This document shows, piece after piece, positions 52,228 through 60,510 of a stretch of DNA of 63,801 bases. The number at the start of each line of letters is the position of its first letter. The first letter of the stretch is position 1. The DNA comes from Bradyrhizobium sp. 139 (lineage in GTDB: Bacteria > Pseudomonadota > Alphaproteobacteria > Rhizobiales > Xanthobacteraceae), in the NCBI RefSeq assembly GCF_023074175.1, contig NZ_JADPKS010000052.1, positions 1 to 63,801 of the forward strand. Direction: 5' to 3'. Made by a program: the position numbers and the translations under genes. Below the pieces are notes generated by a model, which saw nothing but the letters and a program-made list of their open reading frames with translations, searched no databases and had not been told where the DNA came from.

Positions 52228-53865
52228 ATGCCGAATCGTTTGCCGATGCCGCCTGCGGAACCACTGCTCAACGCCCCTGAATTCACCGTCTCCGAGCTCT
52301 CGCAGTCCCTGAAGCGGACGGTCGAGGACGCCTTTGGCCACGTCCGGGTGCGCGGCGAGATCTCAGGATTTCGCGGAGCGCATTCCTCCGGCCATTGCTA
52401 TTTCGCGCTCAAGGACGAGAGCGCCAAGATCGAGGCGGTGATCTGGAAGGGCGTGCACGGCCGCATGCGCTTCAAGCCCCAGGAAGGGCTCGAGGTCATC
52501 GCCACCGGCAAGCTCACCACCTATCCGGGCTCCTCAAAGTACCAGATCGTGATCGAGGCGCTGGAGCCGGCGGGCATCGGCGCGCTGATGGCGCTGATGG
52601 AGGAGCGCAAGAAGAAGCTCGCCGCCGAGGGCCTGTTCGACGAGGCACGCAAACAGCTCCTGCCCTGGCTGCCGGAGGTGATCGGGGTCGTGACCTCGCC
52701 GACCGGCGCGGTGATCCGCGACATCCTGCACCGGCTGGAGGATCGCTTTCCGCGCCACGTGCTGGTGTGGCCGGTGAAGGTGCAGGGCGAAGGCTCGGCC
52801 GAGCAGGTCGCAGCCGCGATCCGCGGCTTCAACGCGCTGCCGGAGGGCGGCAAGATTCCGCGGCCCGACGTGCTGATCGTCGCGCGCGGCGGCGGCTCGC
52901 TGGAGGATCTCTGGTCGTTCAACGAGGAGATCGTGGTGCGGGCAGCGGCCGAGAGCATGATCCCGCTGATCTCGGCGGTCGGTCACGAGACCGACATCAC
53001 GCTGATCGATTTCGTCGCCGACAAGCGCGCGCCGACGCCGACGGCCGCGGCCGAGATGGCGGTGCCGGTGCGCGGCGATCTGTTCGTCGAGGTCGCCGAT
53101 CTCGCCCGCCGCACCCGCGCCTATTGGCAGCGCGCCTATGAGAGCCGCCGCAGCGAGCTACGCGCCGCCGCGCGCGCACTTCCGGCGGCCGGCGATCTGC
53201 TCGCGATTCCGCGGCAACGGCTGGATTCGGCGGGCGCATCCCTGCCCCGCTGTCTCAAGGCTAACACGCATGCGCATTTCCGCCGGTTTACCGCCGCCGG
53301 CGCCAAGCTGACGCTGCGGGTGCTGCACGGCCAGATTGCGCAGGCCGATCATCGCCTCACCGTGTGCGGCGAGCGGCTCGGCCTGTCGGCGCGCTCGCTG
53401 CTGCGGCGGCGGCGCGACCGCTTTGCCGGGCTGGAGGTTCGGTTGCGCGCCTCCAAACTCTCCAACGCGCAGGCACAGCGCAACGCGATTGCCCGCCAGC
53501 GCGAGCGCACGCATCGTCTGAACGAACGTGCGGGCCGCGCGCTGGCGACGCTCTTGCAGCGGCTCGATGCGCGCGTCGAGAACAGCGGCAAGCTGCTCTC
53601 TGCGCTGTCCTATCGCAGCGTGCTCGCGCGCGGCTTTGCGCTGGTGCGGGATGAAGCTGGCCGTCCCCTGCATGCGGCAGACGCGATCGGGCCGGGCGCA
53701 CGCGTCGAGATCGAGTTTGCCGATGGCCGTGTCGGCGCGACCGCCGACGCGGATCGCCCGGCGCCATTGGCAAAGCGCGTGCAGCAACCGAAGCCGGCCG
53801 CGCAAGAGGCCAAGCCCGCGCCGAAGCGCGTGGGCAAGCCGGTGGATCAGGGCAATTTGTTTTAG
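52228..53865 (+). CDS. xseA: Exodeoxyribonuclease VII large subunit
   Basis: Large subunit of ExoVII, which degrades single-stranded DNA and needs the small subunit XseB, encoded elsewhere. The 545-residue protein has the N-terminal OB-fold ([40 protein letters not shown]), the catalytic core ([54 protein letters not shown]), a long coiled-coil and a C-terminal tail rich in Lys, Pro and Ala that exceeds the E. coli length. Confidence 0.96.
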   Translation: MPNRLPMPPAEPLLNAPEFTVSELSQSLKRTVEDAFGHVRVRGEISGFRGAHSSGHCYFALKDESAKIEAVIWKGVHGRMRFKPQEGLEVIATGKLTTYPGSSKYQIVIEALEPAGIGALMALMEERKKKLAAEGLFDEARKQLLPWLPEVIGVVTSPTGAVIRDILHRLEDRFPRHVLVWPVKVQGEGSAEQVAAAIRGFNALPEGGKIPRPDVLIVARGGGSLEDLWSFNEEIVVRAAAESMIPLISAVGHETDITLIDFVADKRAPTPTAAAEMAVPVRGDLFVEVADLARRTRAYWQRAYESRRSELRAAARALPAAGDLLAIPRQRLDSAGASLPRCLKANTHAHFRRFTAAGAKLTLRVLHGQIAQADHRLTVCGERLGLSARSLLRRRRDRFAGLEVRLRASKLSNAQAQRNAIARQRERTHRLNERAGRALATLLQRLDARVENSGKLLSALSYRSVLARGFALVRDEAGRPLHAADAIGPGARVEIEFADGRVGATADADRPAPLAKRVQQPKPAAQEAKPAPKRVGKPVDQGNLF

Positions 53866-53992
53866 GCGCAAGGACGCCGCTCCGCCCTGAGCACTGGATC
53901 GCCCGGTCAAGCCGGGTGAAGACAGCGACTGTGGGGCGCGCGCATGCAGCCCTATTTCGTCATTGCGAGGGGAGGCTCAGACCGTTCAGCTC

Positions 53993-54121
53993 CGTCATCC
54001 TGAGGTGCGAGTGGCGCGATGCGCAGCATCGCGCCGGGAGCCTCGAAGGATGAGCGGCCGAGATGTAGCCGGGCCGTCGCCCTTCGAGGGCCGCTGAAGA
54101 AGCGGCCACCTCAGGGTGACG
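53993..54121. repeat. Dispersed palindromic repeat, class C
   Basis: CGTCATCCTGAGGTGCGAG is mirrored by CCACCTCAGGGTGACGG, with inner stems GGCGCGATGCG/CGCATCGCGCC and GCCCTTCGAGGGC. It sits just after xseA, next to a small minus-strand gene. Confidence 0.75.
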
Positions 54122-54139
54122 GGACTAACAAGGAACCCT

Positions 54140-54289
54140 TCAGCGGCAGGACAATCCCGCGTCGATCGTGGTCCAGAAGCCGCAATGTTCCGGCGCGAAT
54201 TGCGGCGCGCCGGCGTGGGCTTCGAACAGGAAGATCGCGACGGTGAAGACGACCAGTGCGGATGAGAAAAGGACGAAGCGGTTGCGCAT
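54140..54289 (-). CDS. Small exported or membrane-anchored protein
   Basis: The 49-residue product starts MRNRFVLFSSALVVFTVAIF, a strong hydrophobic signal, followed by EAHAGAPQFAPEHCGFWTTI and DAGLSCR with two Cys at the end. The layout (signal, short domain with CGFWxTIDxGLSC) looks like a conserved short protein of bradyrhizobia rather than chance. No domain name is known to me. It lies between the class C repeat and the dienelactone-hydrolase-like gene. Confidence 0.5.
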   Translation of the reverse strand: MRNRFVLFSSALVVFTVAIFLFEAHAGAPQFAPEHCGFWTTIDAGLSCR

Positions 54290-54497
54290 GAACGATGCGT
54301 TTAATCGACATCATGGTCGAATGATGGCGCAGCCACATGCTGAAACCCGCTTGGCGCGCGATCCGTAGATTCTCGGTCGGCCATCTTCGTCCGTGCAGGG
54401 CGGTGGTCGATGCGGGGCTGTCCGCCGTTGTTCCTCGGGCGGCCCCGCTTCGGCCTTCGCTTTGCGAGCTTCGGCGGGACAAGTCCGCTTCTCCGGG

Positions 54498-55322
54498 CTA
54501 CCGCGCCAACCACTCCGAAACTTCCTTCTGCGACTCCGCGCGCGCCTCGGTATCCGTGCCGAGATGGCCGTGCTCCGGTGCGGCGGCGTCGGTGCTGCCG
54601 GCAGCTGCGTGCAGCGGCGTGTTGGCGCGGTCGAAATCGTGATAGGCGCCGGAATAGACCACAATGCGCGCGAGCGCGCTGCGCCCATGCGCGCCCTCGA
54701 CCATCTGGCGGCAGGCCGGCGGCGACGACACGTCGTCATTGGCGCCGATCAGCACCAGGGTCGGCACCCGCGTGCTCCAGCCGAGGCCGGCGGAGATTCG
54801 GCAGTCCGGATAGAACGCGATCGCGGCGCGGAAATCCGGACCCCGGTCGCGCGCCGCGCTCTGCGGACGCACCGCCCAGAGCAGCGCGCTGGCGCCGTTG
54901 GCCCAGCCGATCAGGCTGACACGGTCGCGCGCCACCCAGGCCTGCTTCGCCAGCCAGGCGCGTGACGCCGCGATATCGGCAACGCGCTCGCGCCGCGCCT
55001 TGACGTGCATCTCCTTGACCCGGCATTGCGGCCCAAGCTCGCGCGAGCCGTAGCTGTCAGGCAGCAGCACGGCGTTGCCGGCCTTGAGCAGCCGCTCGGC
55101 CCAATCGCGATAGCGCGGCAGCACCGGATCGGAATGACCACTGAGCCCGCCGCAGCCGTGCAGCGCGATCACGGTCGGAAACGGCCCCTCGCCTTCGGGC
55201 TTGTAGAGCTGCGCGCGCAGGATTCCGGACGACAGCGGAATGTCGACCTGCTGCGGCGCCGGCGCGGCGTGCGCGGCCGACATCAAGAGCATCAGGAACA
55301 GGGCGCTCAGTCGAAGGCGCAT
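54498..55322 (-). CDS. Dienelactone hydrolase family protein lacking its nucleophile, exported
   Basis: The 274-residue protein has a signal peptide (MRLRLSALFLMLLMSAAHA) and the alpha/beta hydrolase framework VIALHGCGGLSGH, an acid in LIGANDDVSSP and His in SGAYHDFDRA. The nucleophile elbow, normally Gly-x-Ser/Cys-x-Gly, reads G-W-A-N-G (Ala141, codon GCC). A TCC to GCC change would explain it. It is therefore probably inactive as a classical hydrolase, or acts as a binding protein. The start at 55322 gives the signal directly. Confidence 0.85.
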   Translation of the reverse strand: MRLRLSALFLMLLMSAAHAAPAPQQVDIPLSSGILRAQLYKPEGEGPFPTVIALHGCGGLSGHSDPVLPRYRDWAERLLKAGNAVLLPDSYGSRELGPQCRVKEMHVKARRERVADIAASRAWLAKQAWVARDRVSLIGWANGASALLWAVRPQSAARDRGPDFRAAIAFYPDCRISAGLGWSTRVPTLVLIGANDDVSSPPACRQMVEGAHGRSALARIVVYSGAYHDFDRANTPLHAAAGSTDAAAPEHGHLGTDTEARAESQKEVSEWLAR

Positions 55323-55498
55323 CGGACTCTGCCGTTGGATCCTTCGTCCAAGCACTATCACGTGGAAACGACGCCAAAACATCACAGACCGGTGGGTTTA
55401 CCGGGCGGACAAGCCGCCCTATCTATGCTAAATTCCGTCCGACACATCGTGCCCTCCAGGGTTTCCCAAGGAGAGGCCTTCCACGGAGACTTTCGACC

Positions 55499-55726
55499 GT
55501 GCTGAACAAGTTCGGCCCCTCGGGCCATGGCGAAGCGCAGGTGCAATATCTCGACGGCGATTTCCGCGTGATCTCGCCGGGGACGTTCGTGCGCTGCGCG
55601 ATCACCGACACCCGGATCCCGCTCGACGAGCTGAAGTACTGGAGCGTAGACCTCCAGGAAGCCTACGCCACGCCCGCCGCCGTGTTGCAGCGGCATTACC
55701 CCGGCGCACCGAGGCCGCAGCCGTAA
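55499..55726 (+). CDS. DUF2093 domain-containing protein
   Basis: The 75-residue protein matches the DUF2093 pattern along its length (MLNKFGPSGHGEAQVQYLDG; FRVISPGTFVRCAITDTRIP; LDELKYWSVDLQEAYATPAA). The start is a GTG. Family function is unknown, and it is restricted mostly to alphaproteobacteria. It is convergent with the PsiF-like gene. Confidence 0.9.
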   Translation: MLNKFGPSGHGEAQVQYLDGDFRVISPGTFVRCAITDTRIPLDELKYWSVDLQEAYATPAAVLQRHYPGAPRPQP

Positions 55727-55742
55727 GGCCGCGCCGGCGGAT

Positions 55743-56048
55743 CTATTGCTGCTCCGTGCCATCCCCGCCAACGCAAGTCTTGATGAAACTCTTCCTGATC
55801 TCGCCGACGATTTTCTGATCGACCGCCTGCTTCAGGCAGTCGAGCCGCGCCTGCGCCATGCAGAGCTGCATCTGGTCGCGCTTGTCCTGGCCCTTCAGGC
55901 TCGCCGTCGTGGCCAGACACGTCACGCGCTTGGCCGCGGGAACCGGCACCGTGCCGGTCGGAGCAGCGGACGGCGTCGTTTGTGCAAGCACGGGCGCAAT
56001 GATCAGACACACAAGGCTGGCGGCGACGGCCGCAGACAGCAGTTTCAT
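55743..56048 (-). CDS. PsiF repeat-like exported protein
   Basis: The 101-residue protein has a signal peptide (MKLLSAAVAASLVCLIIAPV, cleavage after LAQ). The mature part (KRVTCLATTASLKGQDKRDQ; MQLCMAQARLDCLKQAVDQK; IRKSFIKTCVGG) has the spacing of Cys, Ala-Lys-Gly and Arg/Lys of PsiF (phosphate-starvation-inducible) repeats. No Pho box was seen upstream. The ATG at 56048 was chosen for the signal. Confidence 0.75.
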   Translation of the reverse strand: MKLLSAAVAASLVCLIIAPVLAQTTPSAAPTGTVPVPAAKRVTCLATTASLKGQDKRDQMQLCMAQARLDCLKQAVDQKIVGEIRKSFIKTCVGGDGTEQQ

Positions 56049-56115
56049 CGAATTCTCCTGATCGTCCCGGATCGATAGGAGTCTTGCGATGAATGTCGCC
56101 TGAACGGCGGGGTGC

Positions 56116-56210
56116 CGTAGGATGGCAAAGGCGTGAAGCGCTGTGCCCACCACATCACCGCGAATTCGAACAAAAGATGGTGGACACGCTGCGCTGTGCC
56201 CACTCTACGA
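56116..56210. repeat. Dispersed palindromic repeat, class A
   Basis: GTAGGATGGCAAAGGCGTGA and ACACGCTGCGCTGTGCCCAC form the palindrome, more diverged than the other class A copies. It lies next to the duplicated lpxK end. A partial arm (TCGCTTTGCCCACCCTGCG) lies next to the intact lpxK at 57167-57185. Confidence 0.65.
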
Positions 56211-56221
56211 GACCTACGGAA

Positions 56222-56305
56222 TCATCGCCGACTGAACCGCCGCTCGCGCGCCTTGTAGAGCTGATCGCTGATCAGTTGCCGGAGCGCTGCCGGATCGTCG
56301 GCTTC
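56222..56305 (-). pseudogene. Duplicated 3' end of lpxK
   Basis: On the minus strand 28 codons read EADDPAALRQLISDQLYKAR and ERRFSRR, then TGA. The intact lpxK ends EFDDPAMLRQLISDHLYKAR, ERRFSRR, TGA. DNA identity is high without gaps at an offset of 967 bases, and most differences are silent or conservative. Similarity ends at both sides. This is a cut-off C-terminus, likely from an insertion event at the end of lpxK. Confidence 0.88.
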
Positions 56306-56674
56306 TCCTGATCGTCTGGAACCGATAGCGCGATGACCTGAATGGCAGAGGGCTGCAGCGTTGCATCGAATAGTGCGTGCACTCCGTGGTTAGCCATTTC
56401 GCGCTGTGGTTGGATTCTTTGTCGCGACTCGGCGCCCTTAAGTTGTTTGACGAAGTCTTGGTGAAACAGAGGGCTGCTATACTGGACCTTAGGTAACTAG
56501 CCCTGTTCTTTTTTATCGCACAGACAATCAAGTCAACCAAACGCCCATTGAGTTTTGGAATTGGCGCAGTCTGTGAACGGGCTCATATCGAAGAGCCATC
56601 TGACGGGCTACAATCACCAAGAAAATTTCGCGGTGGAATATCTGTATATCGGAAGTCAAACGATGGGGGTGATC

Positions 56675-56857
56675 ATGCCCACCATATTAGACCTGCTCTA
56701 TCGTGAATATTGCCGCGCCCGCCTCGCTGAAATGCGGAAACAGCTTCTGATCGCAGCTGAACGCTCTGAAGCTCTCGAAGCGCATCATCATCCGGATCAG
56801 GGTGACGATGAGAGGACGGACGCACAACGCAAGACCGGTCGGTGCGTGCCGAATTGA
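56675..56857 (+). CDS. Short helical protein of unknown function
   Basis: The 60-residue frame starts MPTILDLLYREYCRARLAEM and has a basic, amphipathic helix, then a His/Asp-rich stretch (EAHHHPDQGDDERTD). In-frame ATGs upstream would lengthen it to 100 residues with a poorer sequence. It has no homologue I can name. It lies in the segment between the two lpxK ends. Confidence 0.4.
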   Translation: MPTILDLLYREYCRARLAEMRKQLLIAAERSEALEAHHHPDQGDDERTDAQRKTGRCVPN

Positions 56858-56929
56858 AGCGGCCCCGAGACCGGCGATCTCTCCCGCGTAGCAGTGACCA
56901 AGGAATTAGTAACAGTTTGGGAGGCAGCA

Positions 56930-57016
56930 ATGAATACACCCGAGTACTATACTGCCATGGTGGCCTGCGTCTCTTGCCTGACCATTATTGGATTGATGGC
57001 CGCTGGCGCGTGGTGA
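56930..57016 (+). CDS. Very small single-pass membrane protein
   Basis: The 28-residue product MNTPEYYTAMVACVSCLTII followed by GLMAAGAW consists of a short polar start and one hydrophobic helix with two Cys. GGGAGG lies six bases before the ATG, an unusually good ribosome-binding site, which is the main reason to call it. It lies in the segment between the duplicated and the intact lpxK ends. Confidence 0.42.
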   Translation: MNTPEYYTAMVACVSCLTIIGLMAAGAW

Positions 57017-57188
57017 GCATGATTGACCGCTGAACCGCGATCGCAGGCCGTTAGCGAGGCCGCCGGCAGGCACGTTCGGTCGGACCTATGGCGCCGCTCC
57101 CGGTCACTTCAGAACGGCAGGGATACCGGGGCCGTCGTCGCCTTCGCTCTTTGGGCTACGGCGGAGTCGCTTTGCCCACCCTGCGAGA

Positions 57189-58205
57189 TCATCGCCTGCT
57201 GAACCGCCGCTCGCGCGCCTTGTAGAGATGATCGCTGATCAGTTGTCGCAGCATTGCCGGATCATCGAATTCGAGTTGCACGGCGAACGGAACGATGCCG
57301 TCGGGCAGGCCCTCACAGCCGCGCAGGCGCGCAGTATCCTTTTCCGTCGTCACCAGCGTGAGTTGCTCGCGCTGTGCCTCCGCTGCGAGCGCGGCGATCT
57401 CGTCTTGCGAAAACATGTGGTGATCGGCGAAGGGGCGCGTGCGCACGACCTCGATGCCGCTGGCGCGCAGCGTCCGGAAGAAACGCTCGGGATCGCCGAT
57501 GCCCGCGAACGCAAGAACTCGTTTGCCGAAGAGCTGCGCGACCGAGGCCGCATCCGGCTTCAGGCGCGCACGCAGCTCCGGCTTGTCGCGTTTGGCAAGC
57601 TCGGCCGCGGCGTCGTCCGCGGCATGGCCTTTGCCGATCAGCACCAGCGCATCGGTGCGCGCAAGCTGCGTCTTCAGCGGCGCGCGCAAGGGACCGGCCG
57701 GAAACACCCTGCCGTTGCCGAGGCCGCGCTCGCTGTCGATCACGATCAGGGAGGCGTCCTTGAGCAGGCGCGGATTCTGGAAGCCGTCGTCCATCAGGAT
57801 CACGGTCGCGCCCTGCGACTTTGCCAGGACGATGCCGTCGAGGCGGTCGCGCGCCACGGCGACGTGGACGTCGCGCGCCATCATCAGCGGCTCGTCGCCG
57901 ATGTCGGCCGCAGTGTGACGCATCCGGTCGACCATCACCGGGCCCTGCAAACGCCCGCCATAGCCGCGGCTGAGCACCACCGGCGTCTCGCCGAGCTCGC
58001 GAAGCAGCTTCGTCAACGCGAGCACGGTCGGCGTCTTGCCGGCGCCGCCGACATGGTAATTGCCGACGCAGATCACGGGGATGCCGGCGTCAAAACCCTT
58101 GCGCAGCATGCGGCGCGCGGTGATGGCGCCATAGAGCAAACCCAATGGCCGTAACGCATGAGACTTGAAGGAACGCGGCCGGTACCAGAAGTCCGGCTCA
58201 CGCAT
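57189..58205 (-). CDS. lpxK: Tetraacyldisaccharide 4'-kinase
   Basis: Phosphorylates the 4' position of the lipid A disaccharide precursor at the inner membrane. The 338-residue protein has the P-loop GNYHVGGAGKTPTVLALTKL, VVLSRGYGGRL, VILMDDGFQNPRL (catalytic Asp pair) and FAGIGDPERFFRTLRASG. Its start lies within the end of waaA (overlap of eight bases), so the two lipid A/Kdo genes are coupled. A second copy of its last 28 codons lies about 970 bases downstream. Confidence 0.96.
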   Translation of the reverse strand: MREPDFWYRPRSFKSHALRPLGLLYGAITARRMLRKGFDAGIPVICVGNYHVGGAGKTPTVLALTKLLRELGETPVVLSRGYGGRLQGPVMVDRMRHTAADIGDEPLMMARDVHVAVARDRLDGIVLAKSQGATVILMDDGFQNPRLLKDASLIVIDSERGLGNGRVFPAGPLRAPLKTQLARTDALVLIGKGHAADDAAAELAKRDKPELRARLKPDAASVAQLFGKRVLAFAGIGDPERFFRTLRASGIEVVRTRPFADHHMFSQDEIAALAAEAQREQLTLVTTEKDTARLRGCEGLPDGIVPFAVQLEFDDPAMLRQLISDHLYKARERRFSRR

Positions 58206-59502
58206 GGGCGGCCCCCATCTCGATCCGCAGCTGCAACAGATAGGGTTCGAGCGCGGTCATGGTGCGATTAAGCGCACCGCCGAGATCCTCGACCACGCTA
58301 CTACCTGCGCGCTGCATCTTGTCGCGCATGGCGGGATCGGCCAGCAGCTGGCCGAGCTGCTTGACCAGCGCCTCCTGCGTGTCGGCCTGGCGCGCCCCGC
58401 CGCTGCTATCGAGCGCCTCATAGACATCGGCGAAGTTGAAGACATGCGGGCCGTGGACGATGGCCGCGCCGAGCTTGATCGCCTCGATCGGATTCTGGCC
58501 GCCATGGCGGATCAGCGATCCGCCCATGAACACGATCGGCGAGAGCCGGTAGAACAGGCCGAGCTCGCCCATGGTGTCGGCGACATAGACGTCGGTCGCG
58601 GCCGTCGGCAATTCCTGGCGCGAGCGCAACGCCGGCTTCAGACCCGACGCCGTGATCAGGCCTGATATCGAGGAGCCGCGATCCGGATGCCGCGGCACGA
58701 TCACCGTCAAAAGCTGCGGGAAGAAACCGACCAGGCTGCGATGCGCCGTGACCAGCATCTCGTCCTCGCCCGGATGGGTCGAGGCCGCGACCATGATCGG
58801 GCGCCCGCGCGTCATCGCCATCAGCCGTTCGAGTTTTGCGGCATCAGCGGGCGGCGCCGGCACGTCGAGCTTGAGATTGCCCGTGGTGACGACGTCGCGG
58901 CCGCCGAGCGCCGAGAAGCGCTCCGCATCTGTCTTCGACTGCGCAAGGCAGATGTCGAACCGCGACAGCAGCGCCGAGATGGTGCCGTACATGCGTCGCC
59001 AGCGCGGGAAGGAGCGCGGCGACATCCGTCCGTTGATCAGCACCATCGGCACCCGGCGCGTTGCGCCCGCCAGGATCAGATTCGGCCACAGGTCGGATTC
59101 GATGAACAGCGCCAGCGACGGCTTCCAGTGATCGAGGAAGCGCGCGACATAGCGCGGGGAATCATACGGCACGTATTGATGGATGACGTCGGGCGGAAAG
59201 CGTTTTGCGACGACGGCGGCGGAGGTGACGGTGCCGGAGGTGAGCAGGATGCGCAGATTGAGTTCGCGCAGGCGCTCGACCAGCGCGGCTGCGGCAAGCA
59301 CCTCGCCGACGCTGGCGCCGTGAATCCAGACCAGCGGGCCGTGCGGCCGCACGTCCCGAGACAGGCCCCGCCGCTCGCCGACGCGCGCGGGATCTTCCTT
59401 GCCCTGCTTCAGCCGCCGCTTGATCAGCGCAGGCGCGAGCGGCACCAGGCCTGACGCCAGGCGCTGATACATCCGCAGCGTCATCGGCAGCGAATTAGCC
59501 AT
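58198..59502 (-). CDS. waaA: 3-deoxy-D-manno-octulosonic acid transferase
   Basis: Transfers Kdo from CMP-Kdo to lipid A precursor. The 434-residue protein has an N-terminal membrane-associated helix, GPLVWIHGASVGEVLAAAAL, HQYVPYDSPRYVARFLDHWK, ALFIESDLWPNLIL and the CMP-Kdo-binding FMGGSLIRHGGQNPIEAIKL. The start MANSLPMTLRM overlaps the stop of the acyltransferase gene by eight bases. It lies in a tight minus-strand run with the acyltransferase, waaA and lpxK. Confidence 0.95.
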   Translation of the reverse strand: MANSLPMTLRMYQRLASGLVPLAPALIKRRLKQGKEDPARVGERRGLSRDVRPHGPLVWIHGASVGEVLAAAALVERLRELNLRILLTSGTVTSAAVVAKRFPPDVIHQYVPYDSPRYVARFLDHWKPSLALFIESDLWPNLILAGATRRVPMVLINGRMSPRSFPRWRRMYGTISALLSRFDICLAQSKTDAERFSALGGRDVVTTGNLKLDVPAPPADAAKLERLMAMTRGRPIMVAASTHPGEDEMLVTAHRSLVGFFPQLLTVIVPRHPDRGSSISGLITASGLKPALRSRQELPTAATDVYVADTMGELGLFYRLSPIVFMGGSLIRHGGQNPIEAIKLGAAIVHGPHVFNFADVYEALDSSGGARQADTQEALVKQLGQLLADPAMRDKMQRAGSSVVEDLGGALNRTMTALEPYLLQLRIEMGAAHA

Positions 59503-60208
59503 CTTGGGGCCCCAGGCGGCCGAGTTGCGCATAGGCGCGGCGAGTCGCCTCGTTCAAGGTCGTTTCCAGCTCCAGTCGCAGCGCTTCCATGGTGGCGGCG
59601 TTGGCGTCCGGTGGAACGTGGATCTCCTTGATGCCGACCAATGCGCCCCGCCCGAACGGCAGATTGATGGTGGTGCGGTCCCAGTTCTTGAGCCGGATGA
59701 AGCGGCTGGTCGCCATCGCGAAAGGCATGATCGGCCGCCCTGATTCCCGTGCCAGCATGATGATGCCGAGCCCGGCCACGCGCGAGCGCTTGGGGACATC
59801 GGCGGTCAGCGCGACATTACAACCGTCCTGGAGGGTGTGCACCATTTCCCTGAACGCCCCCACCCCGCCCTTGCGGTGGAAGGCCCCACCGTGGTCACCG
59901 GAACCACGGATGAGGCCGACGCCGAGCCGCTCCACGGCGATCGCATTGAACTCGCCGTCGCGGTGCCGCGAGATCAGCACCTTGGCCCGGTAGGAATCCT
60001 TGTTCTTGATGAAGGGCGTGAGGAAATGCTGGCCGTGCCAGAACGCGAAGATCGCGGGGATCTGCGGCTCGACGATGTCATAGACGTCCGGCGGATCGAA
60101 CGTGAATCTGTTGGTCCGCCAGACCAGACGCAGATATTCGGCCGCCAGAAACCCGACGGCACGCTGAAACCAGCTGCTTCGCAGCGTATTGCGAAGCAGC
60201 TTTTTCAA
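59495..60208 (-). CDS. Lysophospholipid acyltransferase family protein (DUF374)
   Basis: The 237-residue protein has an N-terminal hydrophobic part, PAIFAFWHGQHFLTPFI (the HxxxD-like active site is HGQHF here), VLISRHRDGEFNAIAVERLG, IRGSGDHGGAFHRKGG and a VALTADVPKRSRVAGLGII segment. This is the DUF374 branch of the PlsC superfamily, which in Rhizobiales lies next to waaA and lpxK and is likely to act on lipid A or Kdo-lipid A. Substrate is inferred from context. Confidence 0.9.
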   Translation of the reverse strand: MKKLLRNTLRSSWFQRAVGFLAAEYLRLVWRTNRFTFDPPDVYDIVEPQIPAIFAFWHGQHFLTPFIKNKDSYRAKVLISRHRDGEFNAIAVERLGVGLIRGSGDHGGAFHRKGGVGAFREMVHTLQDGCNVALTADVPKRSRVAGLGIIMLARESGRPIMPFAMATSRFIRLKNWDRTTINLPFGRGALVGIKEIHVPPDANAATMEALRLELETTLNEATRRAYAQLGRLGPQDG

Positions 60209-60450
60209 CGCGCCTTCGATTCTTGATTCGGGTCGAGCAGCCGATGCAGATGGACGATGAAATAGCGCATTTGCGCATTGTCGACCGTGCTCTGCGCCTT
60301 GGCCCGCCAGGCGGCGTGCGCGGTCGCATAGTTCGGATAGAGGCCGACGATCTCGACGTCGTCGAGATTCTTGAAGGTGTTGTGCTCGAGATCGAGCAGC
60401 TCGCCGCCAATGACGAGATGCAGCAGTTGTTGCGGGGCACTATCTGGCAT
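60205..60450 (-). CDS. DUF4170 domain-containing protein
   Basis: The 81-residue protein matches DUF4170: LLHLVIGGELLDLEHNTFKN, VEIVGLYPNYATAHAAWRAK and QMRYFIVHLHRLLDP. It overlaps the start of the acyltransferase gene by four bases. The family is found next to lipid A genes in alphaproteobacteria; no biochemical function is known. The ATG at 60450 was chosen. Confidence 0.88.
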   Translation of the reverse strand: MPDSAPQQLLHLVIGGELLDLEHNTFKNLDDVEIVGLYPNYATAHAAWRAKAQSTVDNAQMRYFIVHLHRLLDPNQESKAR

Positions 60451-60510
60451 GGGTTCTGTTCCTAACGGGCTGCCCGGCAAAGCAGTGTTCGAGAAGCACA
60501 GCGGAGGCAC

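Larger units (their letters stand above)
56049..56674. other. Intergenic stretch with class A repeat, lpxK 3' fragment and AT-rich DNA
   Basis: From left: a class A palindrome (56116-56210), the truncated second lpxK end (56222-56305), then about 370 bases that are more AT-rich than the window and hold no convincing gene, ending before the 60-codon frame at 56675. Confidence 0.6.
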
